From Pseudochelatococcus lubricantis (GTDB lineage Bacteria > Pseudomonadota > Alphaproteobacteria > Rhizobiales > Beijerinckiaceae): a stretch of 13,783 bases of DNA. Positions 7,549 through 13,783 of this stretch are shown here, one piece after another. The stretch is from NCBI RefSeq assembly GCF_042432495.1, contig NZ_JBHLXC010000009.1, positions 1 to 13,783 of the forward strand, written 5' to 3'. The notes under the pieces were generated by a model. The model ran no database searches. It saw only the letters and a list, made by a program, of their open reading frames with translations, and was not told the origin of the DNA. Made by a program: the position numbers and the translations under genes. Each line of letters starts with the position of its first letter. Position 1 is the first letter of the stretch.

Positions 7549-7565
7549 GGACGCATCGCGCGTCC
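7549..7565. repeat. Small perfect hairpin between hydrolase and monooxygenase
   Basis: GGACGC-atcgc-GCGTCC, a perfect 6-bp stem with a 5-base loop, about 100 bases after the hydrolase stop and 100 before the next start. No T-run follows, so its role (processing site, weak attenuator or chance) is open. The rest of 7449-7665 shows no gene. Confidence 0.35.
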
Positions 7566-7665
7566 GGAAACGGAATGAACGGCAACCTGTCGCTCGGAAT
7601 GACCAACTCAACAGCGATCCTCATGGGGCGCCCATATCGAACAATGAATTATGGAGGGAGTATTC

Positions 7666-8706
7666 ATGGAAATTGGCGTCGACAGTTTTGCCGCGATCCT
7701 TCCTGATCCGACGACAGGAAAGCTCCCTTCGGCGACCGACCGCATGGCCGAACTTCTTGACGAAGTCGAGGTCGCCGATCGGGTCGGGCTTGATGTGTTC
7801 GGCATCGGCGAGCATCACCGCGCCGAATTCCTCGATTCCGCGCCTGCGATCATACTCGCCGCAGCAGCGGCGCGTACCAGCAAGATTCGATTGACGAGTG
7901 CGGTGACGGTATTGAGTGCCGCCGATCCTGTCCGCGTCTTCCAGGAATTCTCAACCCTTGACCTGATTTCCAGAGGACGCGCCGAACTCGTCGTCGGCCG
8001 AGGTTCGTTCGGCGAGGCCTTTCCTCTTTTCGGCCTGGACACACGGGCATATGACGAACTCTTCGCCGAGAAGCTCGACCTGTTCATAAAGCTTGGAGAG
8101 ACAAACAATCCTGTCTGGGAAGGCCGATTCCGTCCGGCGCTGAACGGCCAGGGCGTCTTCCCGCGGCCCCACCAGCGGCGGCTGCCGCTATGGATGGGTG
8201 TAGGCGGTACGCCGCAATCCTTCGCGCGTGCCGGCGCGCTCGGCCTTCCGCTGATGGTGGCGATCATTGGTGGAACCTTTGAACGGTTTCGCCCGCTCAT
8301 CGATCTCTATCGCGAGGCCGGTATGCGCGCGGGGCACGATGCCGAAAAGCTCAGGGTGGGCATTCATGCGATGGGTTTCGTCGGCGAGACAGACGCAGCC
8401 GCCAGGGATGCCTTCTTCCCTGGATGGTCGCATCTGACAGCGAAGGTCGGTCGCGAACGTGGCTGGGCTCCCCCGACGCGCGAGCAGTTCGAAGACATGG
8501 CCAGCCCGCGAGGCGCCTTCCTGATCGGCGCTCCGGCAACGGTTGCCGAGAAGATGCTTCAGGCGAGCCGGGTGCTGGGCGGCCTTTCCCGCATAACCTT
8601 TCAGATGAGCACCGCCTCTCTGGAAACGGCGGCGATGAAGCGCTCGATCGAGCTTTTGGGTACCGAAGTGGCGCCAGTCGTTCGTGCGGCTGTGGTGCAG
8701 GCATGA
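7666..8706 (+). CDS. Luciferase-like (LLM class) flavin-dependent monooxygenase
   Basis: A 346-residue TIM-barrel oxidoreductase of the bacterial luciferase superfamily, resembling the Atu2307/SP_0267 group. Marks of the family are the GIGEHHRAEF motif (E49-H50-H51), SAVTVLSAADPVRVFQEF, the LVVGRGSFGEAFPLFG flavin-binding stretch, and LPLWMGVGGTPQSFARAG in the second half. Such enzymes use reduced FMN or F420; FMN supplied by a separate reductase is more likely outside actinobacteria, and no reductase gene is seen nearby. The ATG at 7666 has a strong GGAGGGAG site 5-8 bases upstream, so the in-frame ATG at 7651 is not the start. It follows the YcaC-type hydrolase on the same strand and precedes a broken chloroperoxidase-type hydrolase; the three may once have acted on one compound class. 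Substrate unknown. Confidence 0.93.
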   Translation: MEIGVDSFAAILPDPTTGKLPSATDRMAELLDEVEVADRVGLDVFGIGEHHRAEFLDSAPAIILAAAAARTSKIRLTSAVTVLSAADPVRVFQEFSTLDLISRGRAELVVGRGSFGEAFPLFGLDTRAYDELFAEKLDLFIKLGETNNPVWEGRFRPALNGQGVFPRPHQRRLPLWMGVGGTPQSFARAGALGLPLMVAIIGGTFERFRPLIDLYREAGMRAGHDAEKLRVGIHAMGFVGETDAAARDAFFPGWSHLTAKVGRERGWAPPTREQFEDMASPRGAFLIGAPATVAEKMLQASRVLGGLSRITFQMSTASLETAAMKRSIELLGTEVAPVVRAAVVQA

Positions 8707-8793
8707 GGAGGCCTCAACACAAATAGCTCGCCATCGGGAATAGATGGCAACCCGGTCTTCCCATCCGAAAATCTGAGGAAAGGAAAGAACACC

Positions 8794-9183
8794 ATGACGA
8801 CGCTTACGACGCAGGAAGGAAGCCGGATCTTCTACAAGGATCGGGGTCCGCGCGAAGTCCGGCCCATCATGTCCCATCATGGCTGGCCGCTGAGCGCGGA
8901 CGACTGGGACAACCAGATGCTGTTCCTCCTCGGCAAGGACTACCGCGTCATCGCACATGACCGGCGCGGTCATGGTCGCTCCGAGCAGACCGATACTGGA
9001 AACGAGACGGACACATATGCGTCCGACGTCGCGGAGCTGGTGCGGGAGTTCGATCTGAAGGACGCGGTTCACGTCGCACACTCGACGGGCGGCGGCCGGG
9101 TGATCCGCTACATCGCTCCCAGCGAGCCTGGTCTTGCGTCGAAGGCCGCGCTGATGGGAAAGACACGTGGATGGCTGAAGTGA
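8794..9183 (+). pseudogene. Truncated chloroperoxidase-type alpha/beta hydrolase
   Basis: The first 110 or so residues match the start of non-heme chloroperoxidase-type alpha/beta hydrolases (normally about 275 residues): TTQEGSRIFYKD, HHGWPLSADDWDNQMLF, YRVIAHDRRGHGRS, DTYASDVAEL and the nucleophile elbow HSTGGG. Similarity stops after KAALMG, near 9156, and a short foreign tail (KTRGWLK) runs to a TGA inside the next gene. The catalytic Asp and His and the cap region are missing, so it should not be active. The start is intact, with AGGAAAGGAAAG upstream of ATG 8794. The elbow reads AHSTGG rather than the usual GHSTGG, another sign of relaxed selection. A deletion that joined this gene to the Kef antiporter gene is the simplest origin. 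An unusual short functional protein is less likely. Confidence 0.85.
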
Positions 9184-10913
9184 GCCTGGGGCAAACGATT
9201 GGACCGGCAGTCGTGCTGATGGGAGCCGCTGTTGTCGCTGTGCCGTTGTTCCGCCGGCTGGGGCTGGGATCGGTGCTCGGCTACTTCGCCGCTGGCGTTC
9301 TTGTCGGGCCATCGGTGCTGGGGCTGCTCACCGATACCCAATCCATCCTCCATTTTTCCGAGCTTGGGGTGGTGATGTTCCTGTTCGTGATCGGACTGGA
9401 ACTGCGCCCGAACAAGTTATGGGCGATGCGTACCCAGATTTTCGGATTGGGCCTTGTCCAGGTCTTCGCCGCGACAGCCGTCCTTGCGCTGACGGGCGCG
9501 ATGCTCCTCGGCCTATCCGCGACCGTCGCTTTCATCGCCGGGGCGGGCTTTGTCTTATCCTCAACCGCCGTCATCATATCGGTGCTGCAGGATCGGGGCG
9601 AGATTTCGGGCGCACAGGGACAGAAGTCGGTTGCCATCCTGCTGTTTGAGGATCTGATGATCGTGCCGCTCCTGGCGGTGGTCGCCTTCCTCTCGCCGCT
9701 CTCGCATGGACAGTCAGGATGGACGGACGCCCTCATAGCCGTCGCGGCCCTGCTCGTGCTTCTGGGCATATCGCGCTGGGGTCTGAATCCGTTCTTCACC
9801 TTGCTGGCACGCGCGCGCACCCGCGAAGTGCTGACGGCAGGTGCGCTGCTGGTGGTGCTCGGCGCAGCGCTGCTGATGGACGTCGCCGGATTGTCGATGG
9901 CGATGGGCGCGTTTCTCGCCGGAGTGATGCTCTCGAGTTCGAGCTACCGGCACCAGATCGAAAGCGATATCGAGCCGTTTCGCGGTCTGCTCATGGGACT
10001 GTTCTTTCTCGCTGTCGGCATGTCGCTGGACCTTTCGATCGTCGCGGCCGAATGGCCGCTTCTGCTGGCCATGCTGGGCGCGTTCACGGTCGCGAAGGGC
10101 GCCGTGGTCTATGTGGTCGCGCGTCTGTTCGGCAGCTCGAACCATCAGGCCCTGCATCGTACGTCGATGTTCCTCCAGGGCGGCGAATTCGCCTTCGTCC
10201 TTTATGCAGCAGCGATGGCAGGCGGCGTTATCGATGCACGCGAGAATGCGCTGTTCGCCACCGTCGTGATCCTGTCGATGGTGCTGACCCCGCTGCTCAC
10301 AATAGCGACCGACCTTCTGCTTCGAACGGAAGCGTCGATGGATGGCATCGATCCCGCCCATGATCTCAAGGGGCGGGTCCTTATCGTCGGGTTTGGACGC
10401 TTCGGTCAGATCGCATCACAGATACCTTTATCGCAGGGCGTCGAGCTTTCTGTCATCGACAAGGACCCTGACCGCATTCGCGATGCCGGGCGATATGGGT
10501 TCAAGGTCTTCTTCGGCGACGGGACCCGGCTCGATACGCTGCACCACTCCGGTGCCGGGGAAGCGGATGCGATCATGGTCTGTGTCGACGACCCCAAGGC
10601 CGCGATGAAGATCGTGGAGCTGGCGCAACACGAGTTCACCCAGGCAAAGCTTCTTGTCCGCAGCTACGATCGTGGACACGCGGTAGATCTGATCCGAGCG
10701 GGAGTCGATTACCAGATCCGCGAAACGGTCGAATCCGCCTACCTGATGGGAGCGGAAGGCTTGCGGGCGCTGGGCTACGGGGAAGCCGATGTTGAAGCCG
10801 CCGCCGCCGACATTCGTCGGCGCGATGCCGAACGCCTGGCCGAGCAGGTTCACGGAGACACCATGTCGGGCAGCAGCCGACTGCTCCTTCAACCCGTCCG
10901 AAAGCCGCTGTGA
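9171..10913 (+). CDS. Kef-type K+/H+ antiporter (CPA2 family) with RCK domain
   Basis: A 580-residue inner-membrane protein. About 12 hydrophobic segments fill residues 1-380, with CPA2 marks: VLGYFAAGVLVGP, ELGVVMFLFVIGLEL, SSTAVIISVLQDRGE, and LLFEDLMIVPLL with the conserved ion-binding acidic residue near 160. The loop HQIESDIEPFRGLL near residue 260 keeps the acidic pair of the KefC regulatory loop (HALESDIEPF). GGEFAFVLY follows near residue 335. A TrkA-N/RCK domain begins at about 400 with the Rossmann motif VGFGRFG. Kef systems are held shut by glutathione and opened by its adducts, acidifying the cytoplasm during electrophile stress. KefB and KefC cannot be told apart here, so no symbol is given. 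No KefF/KefG-type ancillary gene is seen. The start ATG overlaps the broken hydrolase by 13 bases and has only a weak ribosome site (GGGAAAG). A GST gene follows. Confidence 0.93.
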   Translation: MAEVSLGQTIGPAVVLMGAAVVAVPLFRRLGLGSVLGYFAAGVLVGPSVLGLLTDTQSILHFSELGVVMFLFVIGLELRPNKLWAMRTQIFGLGLVQVFAATAVLALTGAMLLGLSATVAFIAGAGFVLSSTAVIISVLQDRGEISGAQGQKSVAILLFEDLMIVPLLAVVAFLSPLSHGQSGWTDALIAVAALLVLLGISRWGLNPFFTLLARARTREVLTAGALLVVLGAALLMDVAGLSMAMGAFLAGVMLSSSSYRHQIESDIEPFRGLLMGLFFLAVGMSLDLSIVAAEWPLLLAMLGAFTVAKGAVVYVVARLFGSSNHQALHRTSMFLQGGEFAFVLYAAAMAGGVIDARENALFATVVILSMVLTPLLTIATDLLLRTEASMDGIDPAHDLKGRVLIVGFGRFGQIASQIPLSQGVELSVIDKDPDRIRDAGRYGFKVFFGDGTRLDTLHHSGAGEADAIMVCVDDPKAAMKIVELAQHEFTQAKLLVRSYDRGHAVDLIRAGVDYQIRETVESAYLMGAEGLRALGYGEADVEAAAADIRRRDAERLAEQVHGDTMSGSSRLLLQPVRKPL

Positions 10914-11021
10914 TGTCAGACTTTCGGCGAATGCACACTCCGACGTGACCATCTCTGCAGTGAACCGTCTCTGATCCGTCGCAAATTCCATCGGAGTCGA
11001 ACAACAGGATGAGGACAAATC

Positions 11022-11642
11022 ATGCCTACACTCTACTACGCCGTAGGTGCCTGCTCTCTGGCCCCGCACGTCGCTCTCGAATGGATCGGCGCTCCTTACG
11101 AGGCGGTCAAGGTGCAGTATGGGTCCAAAGAGCTTCTCGCAGTAAATCCCGCCGGTGCCGTCCCGACGCTTCGTGAAGGGAATGGCTGGCTTCTGACGCA
11201 GGCCGGCGCGATCCTCGACTACCTGGCACACAAGCACCCCGAGGCTGGGCTTGCCGGCGGAGATGGCCTGCGCGCCAGGGCCGAAGCGCATCGCTGGTCC
11301 GCCTTCTTCACTTCGGACGTCCATGCCGCCTTCTGGCCGATCTTCATGCCTTCCCGCTACACAAGCGACACAAGCGAAACGGCCCGGCAGGCGGTGGTAG
11401 AAGCCGGACACAAGCTTGTCGCGAAGCAGTTCGGTATTCTCGACCGCCACCTCGATGGACGGGAGTACATCCTGGATGGCGCGCGCTCGGTGATCGACGC
11501 CTATTCCTTCCCGATGATCCGCTGGGCGCTGAAGCTTCTGCCGGGCGGCCTGGAAGGATATCCGAACGTGCAAGCGCTTCATGACAGGCTGGCCGGCGAT
11601 CCGGCAGTGCAAAAGGTGCTCGCGCGTGAGGCCGAAGGCTGA
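11022..11642 (+). CDS. Glutathione S-transferase, beta-class-like
   Basis: A 206-residue cytosolic GST. The N-terminal thioredoxin-like domain shows LYYAVGACSLAPHVALEW, with Cys11 at the position of the catalytic/glutathione-binding cysteine of bacterial beta-class enzymes. NPAGAVPTL follows, containing the cis-proline that contacts glutathione, then LLTQAGAILDYLA, where Gln replaces the more usual Glu of the gamma-glutamyl-binding motif. The all-helical domain runs from about residue 90, with the N-cap/hydrophobic staple region around VIDAYSFPMIRWAL. GAGGA lies about 9 bases before ATG 11022. It sits 108 bases after the Kef antiporter gene on the same strand, so it may share a transcript. 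It could conjugate electrophiles whose glutathione adducts gate the antiporter; that link is inference. Confidence 0.92.
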   Translation: MPTLYYAVGACSLAPHVALEWIGAPYEAVKVQYGSKELLAVNPAGAVPTLREGNGWLLTQAGAILDYLAHKHPEAGLAGGDGLRARAEAHRWSAFFTSDVHAAFWPIFMPSRYTSDTSETARQAVVEAGHKLVAKQFGILDRHLDGREYILDGARSVIDAYSFPMIRWALKLLPGGLEGYPNVQALHDRLAGDPAVQKVLAREAEG

Positions 11643-11686
11643 GCGGTGAGCGGGGCTGACGACCGGCATTACCGCCAACGTCGATT

Positions 11687-11720
11687 TCTAGAGCGCGTTC
11701 CGATCAGATGGATTGGGAGA
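11687..11720. repeat. Degenerate palindromic repeat of alphaproteobacterial type
   Basis: TCTAGAGCGCGTTCCGATCA followed by GATGGATTGGGAGA reads as an imperfect inverted repeat (TTCCGATC against GATTGGGA). It resembles the TCTAGAGC...TTCCGATC palindromes dispersed between genes in many Alphaproteobacteria, as I recall them; no search was possible. Its right end supplies the GGGAGA ribosome site of the hydrolase remnant that follows. Confidence 0.4.
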
Positions 11721-11728
11721 AATCGCCA

Positions 11729-11980
11729 ATGGTAGACAGCCGAAAACCGTCTGGTTGACAGGGCGTCCGCGTAGACGAACGCAGAATCCCCGTCCCCACC
11801 TCAATCAGCGCCGAACCCCAGGAGATGTTGCATACCGCCGTGCGCGAGGGAACGCCGCTCAACGCGCTCTATCCAACGCCGTCACCGCAAGAGCATGAGG
11901 CATGGCGGCAGATGCAGCTCAATGCCGACAGGTATTATGCCGAAACTCTCCTGGGAGCTGTGAAGTACCTGAGGTTGACA
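11729..11980 (+). pseudogene. N-terminal remnant of a probable alpha/beta hydrolase, stop-interrupted
   Basis: ATG 11729 has a GGGAGA site 8 bases upstream and opens a frame MVDSRKPSG that hits TGA at 11756-11758. Past the stop, the same frame continues uninterrupted: QGVRVDERRIPVPTSISAEP, then a segment rich in PLNALYPTPSPQEHEAW and a helix NADRYYAETLL. The RRIPVPTSISAE stretch and the YPxxxxxEAWR spacing resemble the N-terminal cap of esterase/acetyl-hydrolase-type alpha/beta hydrolases. No HGGG or nucleophile motif follows, so everything beyond about 75 residues is gone. The frame then runs straight into the CPBP protease gene with no stop, so an ATG at 11825 could in principle give a 280-residue fusion. 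The family assignment is moderate; the interrupted, decayed nature is clearer. Confidence 0.5.
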
Positions 11981-12667
11981 ATGATTACACATGATCGATG
12001 GAAACGACCCGGCTGGCCGGAGATACTGATAGGACTCGCGGTGTATGCGCTGCTTCTTGTCTCGTTCGGCCTGCTATTGGGGTTTCTTCCTCAGAACGAT
12101 CCTGTTCTTCTCGGGGTTGTCGGTTCGACTGCAGGCGGCTTCGTCGGTGTCGGTGCTTTCGCCGCGGCATTCGGCCTGCGGATACGGGCGCTCGGCCCGT
12201 TCGGGTTCAGACGAGTCTCCCCCCGCTGGGGCATGATCGCCATTGGAGCAGGGATCATCGCCTATGGCCTCAACCTGATCATACAGTTCACATACCTGAC
12301 GTGGTTCGGGAGCAACGACCCTCAAGGTATCCTGCATGCAGCGGCCCGCGGCGGCCCGCTTCCCTTTGTCTTGTCCTTTCTCGGCGGAGCCATCTTCACG
12401 CCGTTCGGCGAGGAAATCCTGTTCAGAGGCGTCATTGCGAATGCGCTCAACCGCTATGGCGCCTTTGCCGGTATCGTTCTGAGCTCAATCATCTTCGGGC
12501 TCGCGCACGGCGTCAGCGTGATCCTGCCTGTCGCGATCATGGTCGGTCTTCTATCCGCTGTCCTTTTCCGGGCAACGGGATCGGTCTGGCCCTGCGTCAC
12601 CCTGCATTGCGTTTATAATGGCGCCAATAGTTTCGCGTCGGCCTTGGGTTTCTCGCCAATGCAATAA
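11981..12667 (+). CDS. CPBP-family intramembrane glutamic endopeptidase
   Basis: A 228-residue polytopic membrane protein of the CPBP (CAAX protease and bacteriocin-processing, 'Abi') family. All three catalytic motifs are present: EExxxR as GEEILFRG (E144, E145, R149), FxxxH as FGLAHG (F172, H176) and HxxxN as HCVYN (H209, N213). Hydrophobic segments near residues 15-40, 48-65, 85-108, 125-140, 155-172 and 180-200 fit the usual six to eight helices. ATG 11981 was chosen because GAGG lies 6 bases upstream and MITHDRWKRPGWPE gives a normal basic cytoplasmic N-terminus. The frame is open further upstream through a hydrolase remnant (ATG 11825), which I take to be unrelated coding debris. Bacterial members process peptides or confer bacteriocin immunity; nothing nearby indicates a substrate. 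Confidence 0.9.
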   Translation: MITHDRWKRPGWPEILIGLAVYALLLVSFGLLLGFLPQNDPVLLGVVGSTAGGFVGVGAFAAAFGLRIRALGPFGFRRVSPRWGMIAIGAGIIAYGLNLIIQFTYLTWFGSNDPQGILHAAARGGPLPFVLSFLGGAIFTPFGEEILFRGVIANALNRYGAFAGIVLSSIIFGLAHGVSVILPVAIMVGLLSAVLFRATGSVWPCVTLHCVYNGANSFASALGFSPMQ

Positions 12668-12674
12668 AGCGCGA

Positions 12675-12710
12675 GGACTTTGGCCGCTGCCATCACCCGC
12701 AGCAGAGTCC
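12675..12710 (+). terminator. Imperfect stem-loop after the CPBP protease gene
   Basis: GGACT (12675-12679) pairs with AGTCC (12706-12710) and GCTGC (12686-12690) with GCAGC (12699-12703), giving a two-part stem with an uneven internal loop and an 8-base apical loop. It starts 8 bases past the stop codon. No U-run follows, so termination is likely only with help from Rho, if at all. Confidence 0.32.
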
Positions 12711-12886
12711 GTGGCTAAACGGAATCGATTTCCGCACAGCTTTGCCGACTGCGCGCGGGTCCTCTCAAATAAAGGACAATCAGTTTGAACAGACATTACC
12801 TCCTCTCATTCGCGCTTGCACCCGGTGTGCCTCGCTTGCGTTGCGCATGGACCGCCAGCGCTCATTCTCAAAAGGAGATCAACAGA

Positions 12887-13219
12887 ATGCCGCAAGATCC
12901 TTCCGTCGAGCATCGTCGGTCTGCGCTAACCATATTCTCTATAGTCCTGCTCGGCCTCGCTGTCACAGGATGTGTGTCGGCTGAAGAACGGCGGTATAGG
13001 GACGCGGGTACTTGCCAGAGCTTTGGAGCTTCCTATGGGTCTCGCGCTTATACGGACTGCATGCTGGAACAACAGCGCCGACGCGACAACGCGCAACTGA
13101 AGTCGCTCGAACAGACCCGAATGACGCAAGAAATTGCAAGAAACGCTCAGGTTATGGCCGATCACGCACGCTGGGAGCGCTGCAGGCGCGATCCTAGCCG
13201 GCGCGAGTGCCGTCGATAA
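12887..13219 (+). CDS. Small cysteine-containing lipoprotein
   Basis: A 110-residue predicted lipoprotein. ATG 12887 has a strong AAAGGAGA site 9 bases upstream. A basic start (HRRS) precedes the hydrophobic stretch ALTIFSIVLLGLAV and a lipobox VTGC with the lipidated Cys29; the next residues (VSAEE) carry no Asp at +2, so outer-membrane sorting is expected if Lol rules apply. The mature part has the recurring pattern CxxxG...GS..YTDCMLEQQRRRD, a charged helix rich in Gln/Arg (about residues 63-95), and a final CRRDPSRREC cysteine pair. The Cys/Gly/Tyr spacing resembles small uncharacterised alphaproteobacterial lipoproteins, but I know of no function. Two cysteine pairs suggest disulfides in the periplasm. 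The frame is open from 12785, but that longer start disrupts the signal peptide. Confidence 0.78.
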   Translation: MPQDPSVEHRRSALTIFSIVLLGLAVTGCVSAEERRYRDAGTCQSFGASYGSRAYTDCMLEQQRRRDNAQLKSLEQTRMTQEIARNAQVMADHARWERCRRDPSRRECRR

Positions 13220-13231
13220 GGACCAATATTC

Positions 13232-13718
13232 GGCTGCTGCAACTATGCGCAAGCATCGCATGCCAACACTCAATATAAGACGATAGCCGTCGCCAATCCG
13301 TTGTGCAGCGTCCCTAATGATACACCCCTCGTCTCCGACGTCATCGGGAGCATCGAGGGGTTCGGTGGTGCTCGTCGGTCATTCATACGGAGGCCAGATT
13401 ATCTCTAACGCCGCGAATGGGCATGATAACGTCAAGTCACTCGTGTATGTGGCTGCCTTCGCAGCAGACTCTGGCGAATCTGCATCCGATCTGGCTGGCA
13501 TGTTTCCTGGCGGGACGCTTGGGGATACGCTTGCGACCCCGGTCAAGCTCACTGACGGTGATGCCGACCTCTATATCGACCAGACAAAGTTCCACGACCA
13601 GTTCGCTCACGATATTCCGGCCGAAATGTCGGCACTAATGGCGGCCGGCCAGCGGCCGATCACCGAGGTCGCCTTGGCGGAGGAATCCGGTGAACCAGCC
13701 TGGAAATCACTACCTTCT
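13232..13718 (+). pseudogene. Frameshifted and truncated alpha/beta hydrolase
   Basis: The piece from about 13345 matches the middle of small alpha/beta hydrolases that contain VVLVGHSYGG (nucleophile Ser), followed by SLVYVAAFAADSGES, YIDQTKFHDQF and EPAWKSLPS. The preceding part of the fold is in another frame: YKTIAVANPL, CSVPND and VSDVIGSIEG (13274-13340) correspond to the usual strand and helix before the elbow. The two frames join at about 13338-13345 by one surplus base (GAGGGGT|TCGGTG). Further upstream (13232-13273) the match fades and no start codon or ribosome site is seen. At the right end it stops after KSLPS, where such proteins continue with a Trp-containing strand, because an IS5-type transposase gene end abuts it. 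The catalytic His and acid are missing, so it is non-functional. Confidence 0.75.
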
Positions 13719-13783
13719 TAGCGCTCGTGGACAAAGGGCATCCATAGTTTGACAGCGGCGATGGCGACGAAGCCGAGGTACGA
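13718..13783 (-). mobile_element. 3' end of an IS5-family-type transposase gene (partial)
   Basis: On the minus strand the window edge encodes 21 residues ending in TAA at 13720-13718: SYLGFVAIAAVKLWMPFVHE and a final Arg. This has the look of the C-terminal helix of IS5/IS4-type transposases (YLGFVxxAAxxxW near the stop). The rest of the gene lies outside the window. The element abuts the hydrolase remnant, whose coding match ends at the same point, so the IS end is within a few bases of 13715-13724. TTAG at 13718-13721 would fit the YTAG target reported for one IS5 subgroup. With so little sequence the subfamily cannot be named. Confidence 0.6.

Noticed and set aside
7046..7894. Plus-strand frame of 282 codons bridging the hydrolase and monooxygenase
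   Set aside because: It is an out-of-frame shadow (Arg-rich) of the YcaC-type gene continuing through the intergenic gap; no motif and no plausible start.
8188..9312. Open frame of 374 codons on the minus strand
   Set aside because: Antisense to the LLM monooxygenase, truncated hydrolase and Kef start; it crosses three gene boundaries and has low-complexity Arg/Pro/His-rich sequence.
10428..11678. Long open frame of 416 codons on the minus strand
   Set aside because: It lies antisense to the Kef and GST genes, whose motifs and codon use are convincing. Its translation has no family signature and no ribosome site; long antisense frames are common in GC-rich genes.
11981..12667. Bacteriocin immunity or phage-defence role for the CPBP ('Abi') protein
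   Set aside because: No bacteriocin precursor, secretion gene, toxin or phage-related gene is visible; the old Abi name alone is not evidence.
1..13783. CRISPR array, tRNA, rRNA, integrase or prophage
   Set aside because: No regularly spaced repeats, cloverleaf-like segments, rRNA cores or recombinase motifs were seen on either strand.

Overview
The window looks like chromosomal or large-plasmid accessory DNA from a GC-rich Alphaproteobacterium, of sphingomonad or rhizobial type. This is inferred from codon use, from the protein families (alginate-export-type porin, CysB-sized LysR regulators, Kef-type antiporter beside a bacterial GST), and from a degenerate TCTAGAGCG...TTCCGATC palindrome resembling dispersed alphaproteobacterial repeats. 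The genus cannot be fixed from sequence alone. I see no rRNA, tRNA, CRISPR array or replication origin.

Left part (1-5169): a LysR regulator (minus) faces away from a two-gene plus-strand unit. That unit encodes a secreted, metal-dependent amidohydrolase of the YtcJ/Amidohydro_3 type and an overlapping outer-membrane alginate-export-type porin. A small VOC (glyoxalase-fold) protein lies convergent to it. This reads as an uptake-and-hydrolysis module with its own regulator: the porin admits a compound and the periplasmic amidohydrolase acts on it. The substrate is unknown. A perfect 17-bp tandem duplication lies between porin and VOC gene, and about 500 bp without a recognised gene upstream of the VOC gene contains two overlapping perfect inverted repeats.

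Middle part (5678-9170): a second LysR, about 64% identical to the first by hand count without gaps, is divergent from a YcaC-type cysteine hydrolase. That hydrolase is followed by a luciferase-like flavin monooxygenase (Atu2307/SP_0267 type) and a chloroperoxidase-type alpha/beta hydrolase that has lost its C-terminal half. The second LysR very likely starts at TTG, with a TATAAT-type promoter just upstream.

Right part (9171-13783): a full-length Kef/CPA2 potassium-proton antiporter is followed by a beta-class-like glutathione S-transferase. Together they suggest an electrophile-stress pair, since Kef channels are gated by glutathione and its adducts. Then come a broken N-terminal piece of what is probably another alpha/beta hydrolase, a CPBP intramembrane protease, a small cysteine-containing lipoprotein, and a third damaged alpha/beta hydrolase carrying a frameshift. 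The third is cut off at the right edge by the 3' end of an IS5-type transposase gene.

The overall picture is an accessory detoxification/catabolism region with LysR duplication and repeated decay of hydrolase genes. I found no clearly new multi-gene system. The most worthwhile leads are the secreted amidohydrolase-porin unit, the palindromes at 5311-5347, the Kef-GST pairing and the stop-interrupted hydrolase remnant that reads open into the CPBP protease.
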